A DNA stretch of 64,000 nucleotides from Nissabacter sp. SGAir0207 (GTDB taxonomy: Bacteria; Pseudomonadota; Gammaproteobacteria; Enterobacterales; Enterobacteriaceae): contig NZ_CP028035.1 of NCBI RefSeq assembly GCF_005491205.1, positions 124,001 through 188,000 of the forward strand, written 5' to 3'. Of the stretch, positions 8,720-18,026 are shown one piece after another. The translations under genes were made by a program, and so were the position numbers. The notes below the pieces were generated by a model that saw only the letters and a list, made by a program, of their open reading frames with translations, was not told the DNA's origin and ran no database searches. How positions within the stretch are numbered: position 1 is the first letter of the stretch; each line of letters opens with the position of its first letter.

Positions 8720-8918
8720 TACGTATCAGTATCCTTGCGTATGGGCTTGCGCTAATTATAGCCGAGCGGCCTGCGCTGTCTGGCCGCTCCCTGTGCAATC
8801 GGCGCGTGGGCGGCCGTTTGCGTAAAGATTGGTCAGTTTTGCCCCGGCCGCCAGTGGCACGGGCAGGATGTGCTACGGTTTTATGGCCAACCAGTGACCG
8901 ACAAAAGGATCCTGCCCG

Positions 8919-9923
8919 ATGAAACTGTGTGTGATGGCCGCCGCGCTGGCCATGTTGCCCCTTGCCGCGCTGGCCGCCCCGGCGACCTATGATGCCGAGC
9001 TGTCTGCTTTCCCCTATCCGCACCCGGTGGAGCGTTTCCACTTCACCTCCCAGGGCCAGCCGCTGCAAATGGCCTATATGGATGTCAAACCCGCCCGCCC
9101 CAACGGCCAGACCGTGATGCTGATGCACGGCAAAAACTTCTGCGGCGCGACCTGGGAGCAGACCATCACCACCCTGAGCGAGGCTGGCTACCGCGTGGTG
9201 GTGCCTGACCAGATTGGCTTCTGCAAATCCTCCAAGCCGCAGCACTACCAGTTCAGCTTCCAGCAATTGGCGGCCAACACCCATGCGCTGCTGGAGAAAC
9301 TGGGCGTGCAGAAGCTGACGGTGCTCGGCCACTCGATGGGCGGGATGCTCTCCACCCGCTATGCGCTGATGTACCCGCAGCAGGTGGAGCGACTGGTGCT
9401 GGTCAACCCGATTGGGCTGGAGGATTGGAAGGCGCTTGGCGTGCCGTGGCAGGGGGTGGACGCCGCCTATCAGGGCGAGCTGAAAACCAATGCCGACTCC
9501 ATCCGCGCCTACCAGCGCAGCACCTACTATGCCGACCACTGGAAGCCGGAGTATGACCGCTGGGTGATGATGCAGGCTGGCATGTACGCCGGGCCGGACA
9601 AGGAGAAGGTAGCGTGGGATCAGGCGCTGACCACTGACATGGTCTTCACTCAGCCGGTGGTGTATGAGTTCCCGCACCTGACGATGCCGACGCTGCTGTT
9701 GATTGGCGGCAAGGACAACACTGCCATCGGCAAGGCGCAGGCACCGGCGGCGCTGAAGCCGAAACTGGGCCGCTATGAGGAGCTGGGCAAGCGCACCGCC
9801 GCCGCCATTCCGCACTCGACGCTGGTGGAGTTCCCGGCGCTCGGCCACTCGCCGCAGATCCAGGATCCGGCTGCCTTCCATCAGGCGCTGATGGGCTGGC
9901 TGAAACCGGCCAACGCGGGTTAA
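8919..9923 (+). CDS. Exported alpha/beta-hydrolase
   Basis: A 334-aa protein with a clear signal peptide (MKLCVMAAALAMLPLAALAA), so periplasmic or secreted. The alpha/beta-hydrolase fold is shown by the oxyanion-hole motif LMHGKNFCG (near residues 68-76), strand-turn DQIGFCKSSKP, and nucleophile elbow LGHSMGGML (Ser near 144). The catalytic His is probably in ALGHSPQIQDP near the C-terminus. It resembles epoxide-hydrolase/haloalkane-dehalogenase-like esterases, but the substrate is unknown. The next gene begins 19 bp downstream, so the two form an operon of exported hydrolases. AAAAGGAT upstream of ATG 8919 serves as ribosome site. Confidence 0.85.
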   Translation: MKLCVMAAALAMLPLAALAAPATYDAELSAFPYPHPVERFHFTSQGQPLQMAYMDVKPARPNGQTVMLMHGKNFCGATWEQTITTLSEAGYRVVVPDQIGFCKSSKPQHYQFSFQQLAANTHALLEKLGVQKLTVLGHSMGGMLSTRYALMYPQQVERLVLVNPIGLEDWKALGVPWQGVDAAYQGELKTNADSIRAYQRSTYYADHWKPEYDRWVMMQAGMYAGPDKEKVAWDQALTTDMVFTQPVVYEFPHLTMPTLLLIGGKDNTAIGKAQAPAALKPKLGRYEELGKRTAAAIPHSTLVEFPALGHSPQIQDPAAFHQALMGWLKPANAG

Positions 9924-9942
9924 CCGCCGCACAGGAGCGACC

Positions 9943-11592
9943 ATGCGACACCCCCTGACGCTGTTGCTGACGGCCATGCTGGCGCTGCCGGTCTGGGCGG
10001 AGGATCGGGCGGACACCGTGCTCTATAACGGCACGGTGCTGACGATGGATGACGCGGACACGCAGGCGCAGGCCATCGCCATCAAGGGCGAGCGTATCCT
10101 GTTCGTCGGCGACAGCCAGCAGGCGCGCGCCTACGGCGGGCGGCAGATCGATCTGGCTGGCAAGACCGTCATTCCCGGCCTGAACGACACCCATATCCAC
10201 GCCATCCGCGCCGGGCAGGGCTACCTGCGGGAGGAGTACTGGTATGGCGTGACGAGCCTGCGCGCAGGGCTGGCGCAGTTGCAGCGGCGGGCGCGGCAAC
10301 TGGGCACGGGCGAGTGGGTGACGGTGCAGGGCGCGTGGCATCCGGCGCAGTTTAGCGAGAAGCGTGCGCCGACGGTGGCGGATCTGGATGAGGCATTGCC
10401 AGACAACCCGGCCTATGTACAGTACCTCTATGACTACGGCTTGCTGAACCACGCTGGCCTACGTGCGCTGGGGCTGGATCAGGGCAAAACCATTGAGGGG
10501 CTGACGCTGGAGCGGGACGAACAGGGCCGCCTGACCGGCCGGGTCAGCGGCTCGATTGCCGCCTTCTCACGGCTCTCCGCCGCCATCGCCCCGGCTGCCT
10601 CCGCCGATGCGCAGCGCGACAGCCTGCTGGCCTTCTTCCGCCAGCTCAATCGCTATGGCGTCACCTCGCTGGTGGATGCCGCCGGTGGCGGCTCCGGGCC
10701 AGCCATCTATGCGCCGCTGTTCCGGCTACACCGCGAGCAGGCGCTGCCGCTGCGCGTCGCTTACCGCGTGTCGGTTCAGCAACCGGGAGAGGAGGCCAAA
10801 TGGTTCGCTGATACCCTGGCCTACCTGCCGCCCCGGCTGGGCGATGCGCAGTTGCGTTTCCTCGGCATGGGCGAGTTGCTGGTGCCGGGCATGAATGATG
10901 GCGTGCAGATGGGGCCGGGCTTCCGCGCCCCGCCAGCGGCGCTGGAATCGCTGGAGCAGGTGGCGACCTTCGCCGCGCAGCGGCACTATCCGCTGGAGAT
11001 CCACGCCTACACCGACGATGCCGGCCAGCAGATTCTGGATGTGTTTGAGCGGGTGGCGCAGCGCTACCCGTTGCAGGATCTGCGCTGGGCGATCGCCCAT
11101 CTCAACACTGGCACGCCAGCCACCTTTGCGCGCATGAAAAAGCTGGGGCTGGCCTACAGCGTGCAGATGGGGCCGTACTTTGAGGCACCCGCGCTGGCGG
11201 AGGCCAACGGCCACGCCGTCGCGGAGGCCGCGCCACCAATCCGTCAGGCGCTGGATGCCGGGGTGAAAGTGGTGGGCGGCACCGACGCGGCGCGCATCGG
11301 GCAGTTCGCCATTTGGCAGGCGCTGGAGTATGACGTCACCGGCCAAAGTGCCGGGCAGGCGGTGCAGCGTGACAAAGCCCTCGCTCTGAGCCGGTTGGAG
11401 GCGCTGCGGCTCTACACCGCCAACGCCGCCTGGCTGACCTTCGAGGAGCATGAAAAGGGGACGCTGGCACCCGGTATGCTGGCCGACCTCGCCGTGCTCG
11501 ACCAGCCCTACCTGACGATGCCCGCTGACCAGATCCATCGCCTGCGCGCTACCCTGACCATGGTGGGTGGACGCATCGTGTTTGCTGAATAA
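9943..11592 (+). CDS. Exported amidohydrolase (YtcJ/COG1574 type)
   Basis: A 549-aa metal-dependent amidohydrolase. A signal peptide (MRHPLTLLLTAMLALPVWAE) is followed by the fold's N-terminal beta-sandwich strand TVLYNGTVLTMDD. The metal site NDTHIHA follows PG near residue 80, and further ligand candidates lie in LEIHAYTDDA and WAIAHLNTG. GGTDAARIG carries the late Asp. The C-terminal EKGTLAPGMLADLAVLD returns to the sandwich. This branch includes YtcJ-like and imidazolonepropionase-related enzymes with mostly unknown substrates. An AGGAG site precedes ATG 9943. It is co-transcribed with the exported hydrolase upstream, suggesting consecutive hydrolysis of one extracellular compound. Confidence 0.85.
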   Translation: MRHPLTLLLTAMLALPVWAEDRADTVLYNGTVLTMDDADTQAQAIAIKGERILFVGDSQQARAYGGRQIDLAGKTVIPGLNDTHIHAIRAGQGYLREEYWYGVTSLRAGLAQLQRRARQLGTGEWVTVQGAWHPAQFSEKRAPTVADLDEALPDNPAYVQYLYDYGLLNHAGLRALGLDQGKTIEGLTLERDEQGRLTGRVSGSIAAFSRLSAAIAPAASADAQRDSLLAFFRQLNRYGVTSLVDAAGGGSGPAIYAPLFRLHREQALPLRVAYRVSVQQPGEEAKWFADTLAYLPPRLGDAQLRFLGMGELLVPGMNDGVQMGPGFRAPPAALESLEQVATFAAQRHYPLEIHAYTDDAGQQILDVFERVAQRYPLQDLRWAIAHLNTGTPATFARMKKLGLAYSVQMGPYFEAPALAEANGHAVAEAAPPIRQALDAGVKVVGGTDAARIGQFAIWQALEYDVTGQSAGQAVQRDKALALSRLEALRLYTANAAWLTFEEHEKGTLAPGMLADLAVLDQPYLTMPADQIHRLRATLTMVGGRIVFAE

Positions 11593-11625
11593 CAGGTTTA
11601 TTGAATAACAGGTTTGCTGAATAAC
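11586..11625 (+). repeat. 16-bp direct repeat, 2.5 copies, spanning a stop codon
   Basis: Units TGAATAACAGGTTTAT and TGAATAACAGGTTTGC, then a half unit TGAATAAC. The first copy contains the amidohydrolase stop codon. It is probably a replication-slippage product. Confidence 0.8.
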
Positions 11626-11957
11626 TATGCATTTCCGCTGCGCAAACCGTAGCGGAAATTTTCCTCGATTTGCGCAACTCTTCGCCGACCTTCGCAATAA
11701 CCACACCTTTTCTATTGACAAATTTTAAAGTTTAAAATCCTTTTTAGCCCGGCTCACAACGATGTTATATTGATAATGAAAAGTTGAATTTTTCATATTT
11801 CTTGACCAGATATGTAAAAGAAATGTTAAATATTAAACTTTCATCGGTTGTGGGAATAAAGGATGCAACGCCGCGATGCACACATTGCTGACGTTGTACT
11901 ACTCAGCATGTTTTATTTTCATGAAGTTATTGTTTTTCAAGGATGCAGAGACGGGTT
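11626..11957 (+). other. AT-rich leader of mqo
   Basis: No gene seen. This stretch is strikingly A/T-rich compared with its neighbours. It includes TTGACA at 11715-11720 and several TATA-like runs around 11730-11800. It must hold the mqo promoter, but no -35/-10 pair with good spacing can be fixed by eye. Confidence 0.45.
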
Positions 11958-13568
11958 ATGAACAAACTACGTGCCAATGCGCTTTGCTTGAATACGGTAA
12001 TGTCGGTTACGCAAGCGGCGGCAGAGGAAAAGCAGATCGTTGATGTTGTGTTAATTGGCGGCGGCATCATGAGCGCGACGTTGGGCGCTTACTTGCAAGA
12101 GCTGGAGCCGGAGTGGCAGATCCACATGTACGAGCGCCTCTCCACGGTAGCGGATGAGAGCTCCAACGGCTGGAACAATGCGGGCACCGGCCATGCCGCG
12201 CTGGCGGAGATGAACTACACGCCGCAGAAGCCAGATGGCTCAATTGACATCAGCAAGGCGGTGGCGATCAACGAGGCTTTCCAGATTTCACGCCAGTTCT
12301 GGGCCTATCAGGTTCAGCGCAATGTGATGCAAAGCCCGCGCTCCTTTATCAACAGCGTCCCACACATGAGCTTCGTCTGGGGCGAAGAGAACATCAACTT
12401 CCTGCGTAAGCGCCACGCGGCCCTGCAACAGAGCAGCCTGTTCCGCGGCATGGAGTACTCCGAAGACCCGGCCACCCTGCACCAGTGGATCCCGGCGGTG
12501 ATGGCGGGGCGCGATCCGGCGCAGAAGGTGGCGGCCACCCGCATTGCCACCGGCACCGACGTCAACTTTGGTGAGGTGACGCGCCAACTGGTCACCTCGC
12601 TGAAGAAGAGCGACCGCTTCACCCACAAGATGGGCCACGAAGTGCGCGACATCAAACGCAACGCCGACCAGACCTGGACCGTGACCGTGGCGGACATGCA
12701 GAACGGCGGTAAAGAGCGCCGGGTTCGCACCCGCTTCATCTTTATCGGCGCGGGCGGCGCGTCACTGACGCTGTTGCAGAAGTCCGGCATCCCGGAGGCG
12801 AAAAACTACGGCGGCTTCCCGGTCGGCGGCGAGTTCCTGGTGACAGAAAACCCGGAGGTGGTGAAGCTGCACATGGCGAAGGTCTACGGCAAGGCCACGG
12901 TCGGCGCACCGCCGATGTCCGTGCCGCACCTCGACACCCGAGTGCTGGACGGCAAGCGTGTGCTGCTGTTCGGGCCGTTCGCCACCTTCTCCAGCAAGTT
13001 CCTGAAGAACGGTTCGCTGTGGGATCTGTTCGGCAGCCTGCGCACCTCCAACATCATGCCGATGGCCCACGTCGGCATCGATAACTTCAATCTGGTGAAG
13101 TATCTGGTTGGCCAGTTGATGCTGAGCGACGACGATCGCCACAAGGCGTTGCAGGAGTACTTCCCGCAGGCGCGCAAAGAGGACTGGAAGCTGTGGGTCG
13201 CTGGCCAGCGCGTGCAGATCATTGAAAAAGATGAGAAGAAGGGCGGCGTGCTGCGCCTCGGCACCGAAGTGGTCACCTCGCAGGATGGCACCATCGCCGC
13301 GCTGCTCGGGGCCTCGCCGGGAGCCTCCACCGCCGCGCCAATCATGCTGGAGCTGATGGAGCGCGTCTTCAAAGACAAAGTTGCCTCACCGGCCTGGCAG
13401 GCGAAGCTGAAGCAGATCATCCCCTCCTACGGCCAGTCGCTCGATGGCAACCCGGCGTTGACCGAGCAGGTGTTGCAGGAGACCAGCCGCATCCTGGAGC
13501 TGGAGAGCCTGCCGCCGCAGCAGGACGCGGCTCCACAGGCCGAGCCGGCCGCCGTCGCCGCGCTCTGA
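11958..13568 (+). CDS. mqo: Malate:quinone oxidoreductase
   Basis: FAD enzyme on the cytoplasmic face of the inner membrane that oxidises malate to oxaloacetate and passes electrons to quinone, bypassing NAD malate dehydrogenase. 536 aa. The FAD-binding Rossmann motif is [15 protein letters not shown] (near residue 30), followed by [24 protein letters not shown], split here by a short turn. Other family blocks are [15 protein letters not shown] and [20 protein letters not shown] 11958 is preferred over 11943, whose upstream AAGG is too close; it also aligns with the E. coli protein's hydrophobic N-terminus. The C-terminal Pro/Ala tail is like that of E. coli. It is monocistronic with a strong terminator. 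Confidence 0.95.
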   Translation: MNKLRANALCLNTVMSVTQAAAEEKQIVDVVLIGGGIMSATLGAYLQELEPEWQIHMYERLSTVADESSNGWNNAGTGHAALAEMNYTPQKPDGSIDISKAVAINEAFQISRQFWAYQVQRNVMQSPRSFINSVPHMSFVWGEENINFLRKRHAALQQSSLFRGMEYSEDPATLHQWIPAVMAGRDPAQKVAATRIATGTDVNFGEVTRQLVTSLKKSDRFTHKMGHEVRDIKRNADQTWTVTVADMQNGGKERRVRTRFIFIGAGGASLTLLQKSGIPEAKNYGGFPVGGEFLVTENPEVVKLHMAKVYGKATVGAPPMSVPHLDTRVLDGKRVLLFGPFATFSSKFLKNGSLWDLFGSLRTSNIMPMAHVGIDNFNLVKYLVGQLMLSDDDRHKALQEYFPQARKEDWKLWVAGQRVQIIEKDEKKGGVLRLGTEVVTSQDGTIAALLGASPGASTAAPIMLELMERVFKDKVASPAWQAKLKQIIPSYGQSLDGNPALTEQVLQETSRILELESLPPQQDAAPQAEPAAVAAL

Positions 13569-13598
13569 AAAAAAGCCCGCCCCGTGCGGGCTTTTTTA
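13568..13598 (+). terminator. Rho-independent terminator of mqo
   Basis: Stem AAAGCCCGC/GCGGGCTTT with a short loop and six T residues, starting directly at the mqo stop. Confidence 0.9.
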
Positions 13599-13694
13599 TG
13601 GCGCACGCCCGCGCGCTGAGGGCAATTGCCACTTGCTGGGCGCGGCAAAAACAGCGAGGGTAGAGGCTCCCCCTGCGCCACACGGAGCCGCCGC

Positions 13695-14390
13695 ATGTTG
13701 AACCCAACCCCCCTGTCCATCGGTTTATTGCTGTTTCCCAACCTGACCCAGCTCGATCTCACTGGCCCATATGAAGTATTTTCGCGCGCGCCCAATACCC
13801 GCCTGCACCTGATCTGGAAAGATCTGGAGCCGGTGCGCTCGGATCGTGGGCTGGCGATGCTGCCGACCACCACCTTCGACGGCTGCCCGCCGCTGGATAT
13901 CCTCTGCGTGCCCGGCGGGCCGGGGCAGGTGGCGCTGATGGAGGATGAGGAGACGCTGGCATTCCTGCGGCGCATGGCGGCGGGCGCGAAGCTGGTGACC
14001 TCGGTCTGCACCGGATCGCTGGTGCTGGGTGCCGCTGGCCTGTTGCAGGGCTACCGCGCCACCTCGCACTGGGCGGCACTCGACCAACTGGCGCTGCTGG
14101 GCGCGCGCCCGGTGGCGGAGCGGGTGGTGCGTGACCGCAACCGCATCACCGGCGCGGGCGTGACCTCCGGCCTCGATTTCGCCCTGACAGTGGTGGCGGA
14201 TCTCTATGGCGAGGAGGTGGCGCAGACTCTCCAGCTTCACATGGAGTATGACCCGGCCCCGCCCTTTGATACCGGCTCGCCGCGCACCGCCCCCACCGCC
14301 ATCCGCAAGGCCGCCCGTGAGGCCGTCGCCCCCTTTACCGAGCAGCGTCGACAGGCCACGCTGCGGGCAGCGGAGAAGCTCAAGGGGTGA
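13695..14390 (+). CDS. inhA: DJ-1/PfpI-family protein, isonitrile hydratase-like
   Basis: A 231-aa member of the DJ-1/PfpI superfamily, closest in layout to isonitrile hydratase InhA (about 228 aa), which converts isonitriles to N-substituted formamides. It begins with IGLLLFPNLTQLDLTGPYEVF. The nucleophile Cys lies in the elbow VTSVCTGSLVLGAAGLL near residue 101, followed by GYRATSHWAALD and the family block NRITGAGVTSGLDFALTVV. ATG 13695 has GGAG 7 bp upstream; the open frame extends further up without a ribosome site. Substrate specificity is inferred, as other DJ-1 branches (AraC-less GATase1 proteins) look alike. The last bases overlap a toxin-gene remnant. Confidence 0.75.
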   Translation: MLNPTPLSIGLLLFPNLTQLDLTGPYEVFSRAPNTRLHLIWKDLEPVRSDRGLAMLPTTTFDGCPPLDILCVPGGPGQVALMEDEETLAFLRRMAAGAKLVTSVCTGSLVLGAAGLLQGYRATSHWAALDQLALLGARPVAERVVRDRNRITGAGVTSGLDFALTVVADLYGEEVAQTLQLHMEYDPAPPFDTGSPRTAPTAIRKAAREAVAPFTEQRRQATLRAAEKLKG

Positions 14391-14499
14391 TGGGTATCTC
14401 GCCGCCACGGCCCATTGCCATGAGATGACCGTGGTGACGCGCAATGTGGCGGATTTCGTCGGGTTGCGGGTGGCGTTGCTGAACCCCTGGCAGGGGTGA
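14389..14499 (+). pseudogene. C-terminal remnant of a VapC-type PIN-domain toxin
   Basis: In the frame offset from the preceding gene, 36 codons encode a textbook VapC C-terminus. An Asp followed by GYLAATAHCHEMTVVTRN is the ATA-helix plus the TRN beta-strand, then VADF and LLNPWQG before the stop. No start codon, no N-terminal Asp/Glu metal ligands and no VapB antitoxin precede it, because the upstream frame runs inside the DJ-1 gene. It therefore looks like the leftover end of a toxin-antitoxin locus replaced at its 5' side. Confidence 0.75.
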
Positions 14500-14503
14500 G
14501 ACT

Positions 14504-14523
14504 GCGCCGGCGGGTGCCGGCGC
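14504..14523. terminator. Hairpin at the 3' side of the IroN-type receptor gene
   Basis: GCGCCGGC/GCCGGCGC, perfect 8-bp stem with loop GGGT, 12 bp past the receptor stop on the minus strand. No strong T-run follows, so termination may be weak. Confidence 0.5.
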
Positions 14524-14535
14524 GGGTAGGGCGGA

Positions 14536-16722
14536 TCAGAAGGAGAGGGTGACGCCCGCGTAGTAGGCGCGGCCCGGCTCGTTGTAGGTTGAGGCACCGG
14601 AATTGGCGCGGTAGACACGCTTATCGAACAGGTTGTTGATGCCAGCGTTCAGGCGCAGATCCTTGATCAGGTCATAGTTCACGTTCAGCCCGACCACGGA
14701 GTAGGCACCCACTTCCGTGTCGGCGATCGCCACGTGGTTTTCAGGCGTGGTGCGCGGCTTCTGGCGGCCATACATCGTCCAGTTGACGTTGGCGGAGAGC
14801 TTGTCGGTCGCCTGCCAGTCCAGCATGGTGTTGATGGTGTACTCCGGGATGATCGACAGCGGGTTGCCGGTCTCTTTGCTCTCCGAGGTGATCATGTAGG
14901 TGGCATTGGTGCGCCACTCCAGCGAGTCGAGCACCGGCACCGTCAGGTTGCCTTCCAGCCCTTCCACCACGGCCTTGCCGCCATTCTCCCAACGCAGGAT
15001 GTTATAGCCGTTGGATGCCGTGCCCACCACATCGGTACCGGCCACAATCTTGTTTCGGTAGTCGTTGCGGAAGTAGGTGATGCCCGCGTGGTAGCCGTTG
15101 TGGGAGAACTCCAGCCCGATCTCTTTGTTGACGCTCACTTCCGCATCCAGATCGTCATTGCCCAGCAGGTAGCAGTTGGCGGTGATGCCCACCGGACAGC
15201 CATTGCCGCGCGTATAGAGCAGGTAACCCTTGCTCGACTGGTAGAGGTTCGGTGATTTGAAGACCCGCGCAATGCCCGCCTTCAGCGTGAACATCTCGCC
15301 CAGCTCCTGTGAGGCGTTCAGGCTCGGGCTCCAGTTGGCGCCGAACTTGCTGTGATAATCGAAACGCAGGCCGGGAATGAGGTGAGTACCGGGCGTGGCC
15401 TCAATGTTGTCCTCAACGTAGAGCGCGCTCAGTTCGGCGCTGTTTTTGCTGCTGCGCTGGGACGGATCGCCCGAGGCACCGTCAATAATGACGCCAGACG
15501 CGCTGGTCGCCTGCATCGAGGCCGGATCGTCCAGTTGCTCGCGGTTCCACTCCGCGCCGAGCGTCATGGTCTGGTCAACCCACAGCGCGAGCGGCAGGAT
15601 CAGCTCGCCATTGGCGCGGGTGTTCTCCAGTCGGCTGGTGCTGTAGTCGGTGCTGTTGATCATCCCCTCCACGCGCCCGGTGCTGCCCTCCTGCAAACGG
15701 GTGTTGTTGGTCTTCTCGTAGTAGACGCCGACGCGCGACTGGCCCCAATCCCAGATGCCGTTGTGCGTGATGCCGTAGCTCTGGCGGTAGAGGCGGTTAG
15801 TCTCGTCGCCATACAGCGTGTCCACCAGCCCACCTGGGCTGAGGTTGCCGTTGCTGTACTGGGTGTCGCCGGCGTAGATATTGCCCTGCCGGCTGTAGCC
15901 GTAGCTGAAGTCCACGATCTGCGTCGGGGTGATCTTCCAGGAGAGTTGGGTGTTGATGTCTTTATTGCGCACCCCCTCGCGGCCCGCGGCATAGGAGCCG
16001 TTCTGCTGGCGGTTGATGTCGGCGGCATCGGCGTCGGTCTTGTTGAGGTTGCCGTAGAGGCTCATGGTCAGGGCATCGCCAGCCAGCGGGCCGCTGAGGC
16101 TGAAGTTGGCGCGCTTGGTCGCCCCCTCTTTGTCATCCTCCGGCTGGTTGGTGAACAGCGACAGCGAGCCGTGCCAGTCATTGGTCGGCCGCTTGGTGAT
16201 GATGTTCACCACGCCGCCTGCCGCGCCGGAACCGTAACGCGCCGCCGCCGGGCCGCGCAGCACCTCAATGCGCTCGACCATCTCGGCGGGCACCCAGTTG
16301 GAGTCGCCACGGCTGTCGCGCTCGCCCGTCCAGCTATAGCGCACTGCGTTGCGCGACGTGACCGGTACGCCATCAATCATGATCAGCGTGTTCTCCGGCC
16401 CCATGCCACGGATGTCGATCTGGCGGTTATTGCCCCGGCTGCCGGTGGCGCTGTTGCCGGTCAGGTTGACGCCCGGCATTTTGCGGATGATGTCAGAGAG
16501 GTCATTCACAGGCGGGTTTTTCTTGATGTCTTCGGCGGTAATGATGGAGACGCCGGGCTGCTGCTTCAACTCCTGCTCGGCGGTGGCCTGCACCGTCATC
16601 ACCTCGCCACTTTCGGTCGGGGCCGCGCTGGACAGGGACTCTGCCGCATAAGCGTGACCGCTAATCAGCCCGGCCAGCAACAGTGCGCACGGCCGTAATC
16701 TGTAAGAATGTGTGGCGTCCAT
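14536..16722 (-). CDS. iroN: TonB-dependent catecholate siderophore receptor, IroN type
   Basis: Outer-membrane receptor for ferric catecholates, driven by TonB. 728 aa with signal peptide ending GHAYA-AES. The TonB box region is GEVMTVQATAEQ, and the plug runs to about residue 165 (PGVSIITAEDIKKNPPVNDL, RGNNRQIDIRGMGPENTL, PAAARYGSGAAGGVVNIIT). A 22-strand barrel follows, ending in YNEPGRAYYAGVTLSF with the required terminal Phe. FepA shares the plug, but segments such as TNDWHGSLSL, THNGIWDWGQSR and YYEKTNNTR match the salmochelin receptor IroN (725 aa) more closely. The iroBCDE synthesis genes are absent nearby. It diverges from an iron-chelate ABC importer across Fur boxes. Confidence 0.85.
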   Translation of the reverse strand: MDATHSYRLRPCALLLAGLISGHAYAAESLSSAAPTESGEVMTVQATAEQELKQQPGVSIITAEDIKKNPPVNDLSDIIRKMPGVNLTGNSATGSRGNNRQIDIRGMGPENTLIMIDGVPVTSRNAVRYSWTGERDSRGDSNWVPAEMVERIEVLRGPAAARYGSGAAGGVVNIITKRPTNDWHGSLSLFTNQPEDDKEGATKRANFSLSGPLAGDALTMSLYGNLNKTDADAADINRQQNGSYAAGREGVRNKDINTQLSWKITPTQIVDFSYGYSRQGNIYAGDTQYSNGNLSPGGLVDTLYGDETNRLYRQSYGITHNGIWDWGQSRVGVYYEKTNNTRLQEGSTGRVEGMINSTDYSTSRLENTRANGELILPLALWVDQTMTLGAEWNREQLDDPASMQATSASGVIIDGASGDPSQRSSKNSAELSALYVEDNIEATPGTHLIPGLRFDYHSKFGANWSPSLNASQELGEMFTLKAGIARVFKSPNLYQSSKGYLLYTRGNGCPVGITANCYLLGNDDLDAEVSVNKEIGLEFSHNGYHAGITYFRNDYRNKIVAGTDVVGTASNGYNILRWENGGKAVVEGLEGNLTVPVLDSLEWRTNATYMITSESKETGNPLSIIPEYTINTMLDWQATDKLSANVNWTMYGRQKPRTTPENHVAIADTEVGAYSVVGLNVNYDLIKDLRLNAGINNLFDKRVYRANSGASTYNEPGRAYYAGVTLSF

Positions 16723-16767
16723 TAAGAAAAACCCCTTTTTTTATGTGAAATTGTAATTAAATGCTTA

Positions 16768-16788
16768 TGGTAATGATAATTATTTTTA
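16768..16788. promoter_or_regulatory. Fur box of the receptor gene
   Basis: GGTAATGATAATTATTTTT closely fits the Fur consensus GATAATGATAATCATTATC. It lies about 45-65 bp upstream of the receptor start, where it would cover the promoter. Confidence 0.75.
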
Positions 16789-17028
16789 TTTAAATATCAA
16801 CAGAAGAAAACTCACAATTTCTTCACAATTTGGGCAGGCCAGAAAGAGCGGGCAAAAAGCGCCGTTTTTTTCTTCTTCTTGTCGATTAGTACCTTAATAA
16901 ATAACGCTATTTTCTGGACAAAAAGAGGCGTTTTTAGGGCGTAACCCACTCCACGCCTGCCAAAGCGATTGCAGCAAGTACGCTATTCATCCTGCACCTT
17001 CATCGGGTATTATCCAGACAGGAACAAG

Positions 17029-17047
17029 AATAGTAATCATTACTATT
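17029..17047. promoter_or_regulatory. Fur box of the iron-chelate ABC operon
   Basis: AATAGTAATCATTACTATT is a perfect 9-1-9 inverted repeat of the Fur type, ending about 30 bp before the binding-protein start. With the site at 16768 it brackets the divergent promoter region. Confidence 0.8.
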
Positions 17048-17078
17048 TACAGTGATGTCCATTCGCTTAGGAGATGAA

Positions 17079-18026
17079 ATGCGCTTACGTGTTGCCCTGT
17101 TTTCTTCTGCCGTAACGGCCGCCCTGGCTTTGACGGGTTGTGATAGCGCGTCCAAGGACGCTGACGCCGCCCCCAAAATTACCCTCGAGCACGCGCAGGG
17201 CAGCACACAGGTGCCGCTGCATCCCCAGAAGGTGGTGATCCTCAACCCGGCGACGCTGGACAATGCCGACGCCCTGCACATCAGCGTCGCGGGCGTGCCG
17301 CAGACTGACTCCCACCTGCCGCCTTTCCTGGCAAAATACAGCGGCAGCAGCTACTTGAACGCTGGCACGCTGTTTGAGCCAAACTACGAGGCGCTGAGCA
17401 ACGCCAAGCCTGACCTGATCATCGCTGGCGGCCGCGCCCATGACGCCTATGACAAACTGAGCGCCATCGCGCCGACCATCGCGCTGGATGTCGATCCGCA
17501 ACATTTCACCCAAAGCCTGACGCAGCGCACTGAGCAACTGGCCTCGCTGTTTGGCAAGGAAGAGGAGGCGAAGGCACTGCTCAGCAATTTCGACGCACAG
17601 ATCGCCGCGCTGAAGGCCAAATCCGCCAACGCTGGCTCGGCGATGGTGCTGATGATCAGCGGCGGCAAGATGTCCGCCTACAGCCCCGGCTCGCGCTTTG
17701 GCTTTGTGTTTGATGAGCTGGGCTTCACACCGGCCAGCAGCTTCCCGCAGACCGGCAAGCACGGCAACGTTGTCTCCTCGGAGTTCATCCTCAACGCCAA
17801 CCCGGACTGGCTGTTCGTGATGGATCGTGACAACGCCATCGGCCGCCCGGAGGGGCAGTCCGCCCAGCAGGTGCTGGATAACCCACTGATTGAGAAGACC
17901 AACGCTTGGAAAAACCAGCATGTGGTCTACCTTGACTCCGCGTCGCTCTACATCGCGGGCGGCATCCAGAGCTACAGCCGCATGATGGACAAGATCAGCG
18001 CGGCGCTGGACAGCGCAGGGCAGTGA
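17079..18026 (+). CDS. Iron-siderophore ABC transporter, periplasmic binding lipoprotein (FatB/CeuE type)
   Basis: Captures the ferric chelate in the periplasm and hands it to the permeases. 315 aa. Lipoprotein signal peptide with lipobox LALTGC, so Cys near residue 20 is the lipidated N-terminus. The body is a class III (helical-backbone) binding protein: VVILNPATLDNADALHI near the start of the mature region, EPNYEALSNAKPDLIIAGGR, and the C-terminal AGGIQSYSRMMDKI. Charged Arg and Tyr residues, typical of catecholate binding in CeuE/FatB, are present but not assigned here. ATG 17079 follows AGGAGA and is preferred to 17052. First gene of a four-gene operon. Confidence 0.88.
   Translation: MRLRVALFSSAVTAALALTGCDSASKDADAAPKITLEHAQGSTQVPLHPQKVVILNPATLDNADALHISVAGVPQTDSHLPPFLAKYSGSSYLNAGTLFEPNYEALSNAKPDLIIAGGRAHDAYDKLSAIAPTIALDVDPQHFTQSLTQRTEQLASLFGKEEEAKALLSNFDAQIAALKAKSANAGSAMVLMISGGKMSAYSPGSRFGFVFDELGFTPASSFPQTGKHGNVVSSEFILNANPDWLFVMDRDNAIGRPEGQSAQQVLDNPLIEKTNAWKNQHVVYLDSASLYIAGGIQSYSRMMDKISAALDSAGQ

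Noticed and set aside
15352..16698. 448-codon frame antisense to the IroN-type receptor
   Set aside because: The receptor strand shows full family similarity. The antisense product is a His/Val/Gly-rich shadow caused by high GC in third positions.
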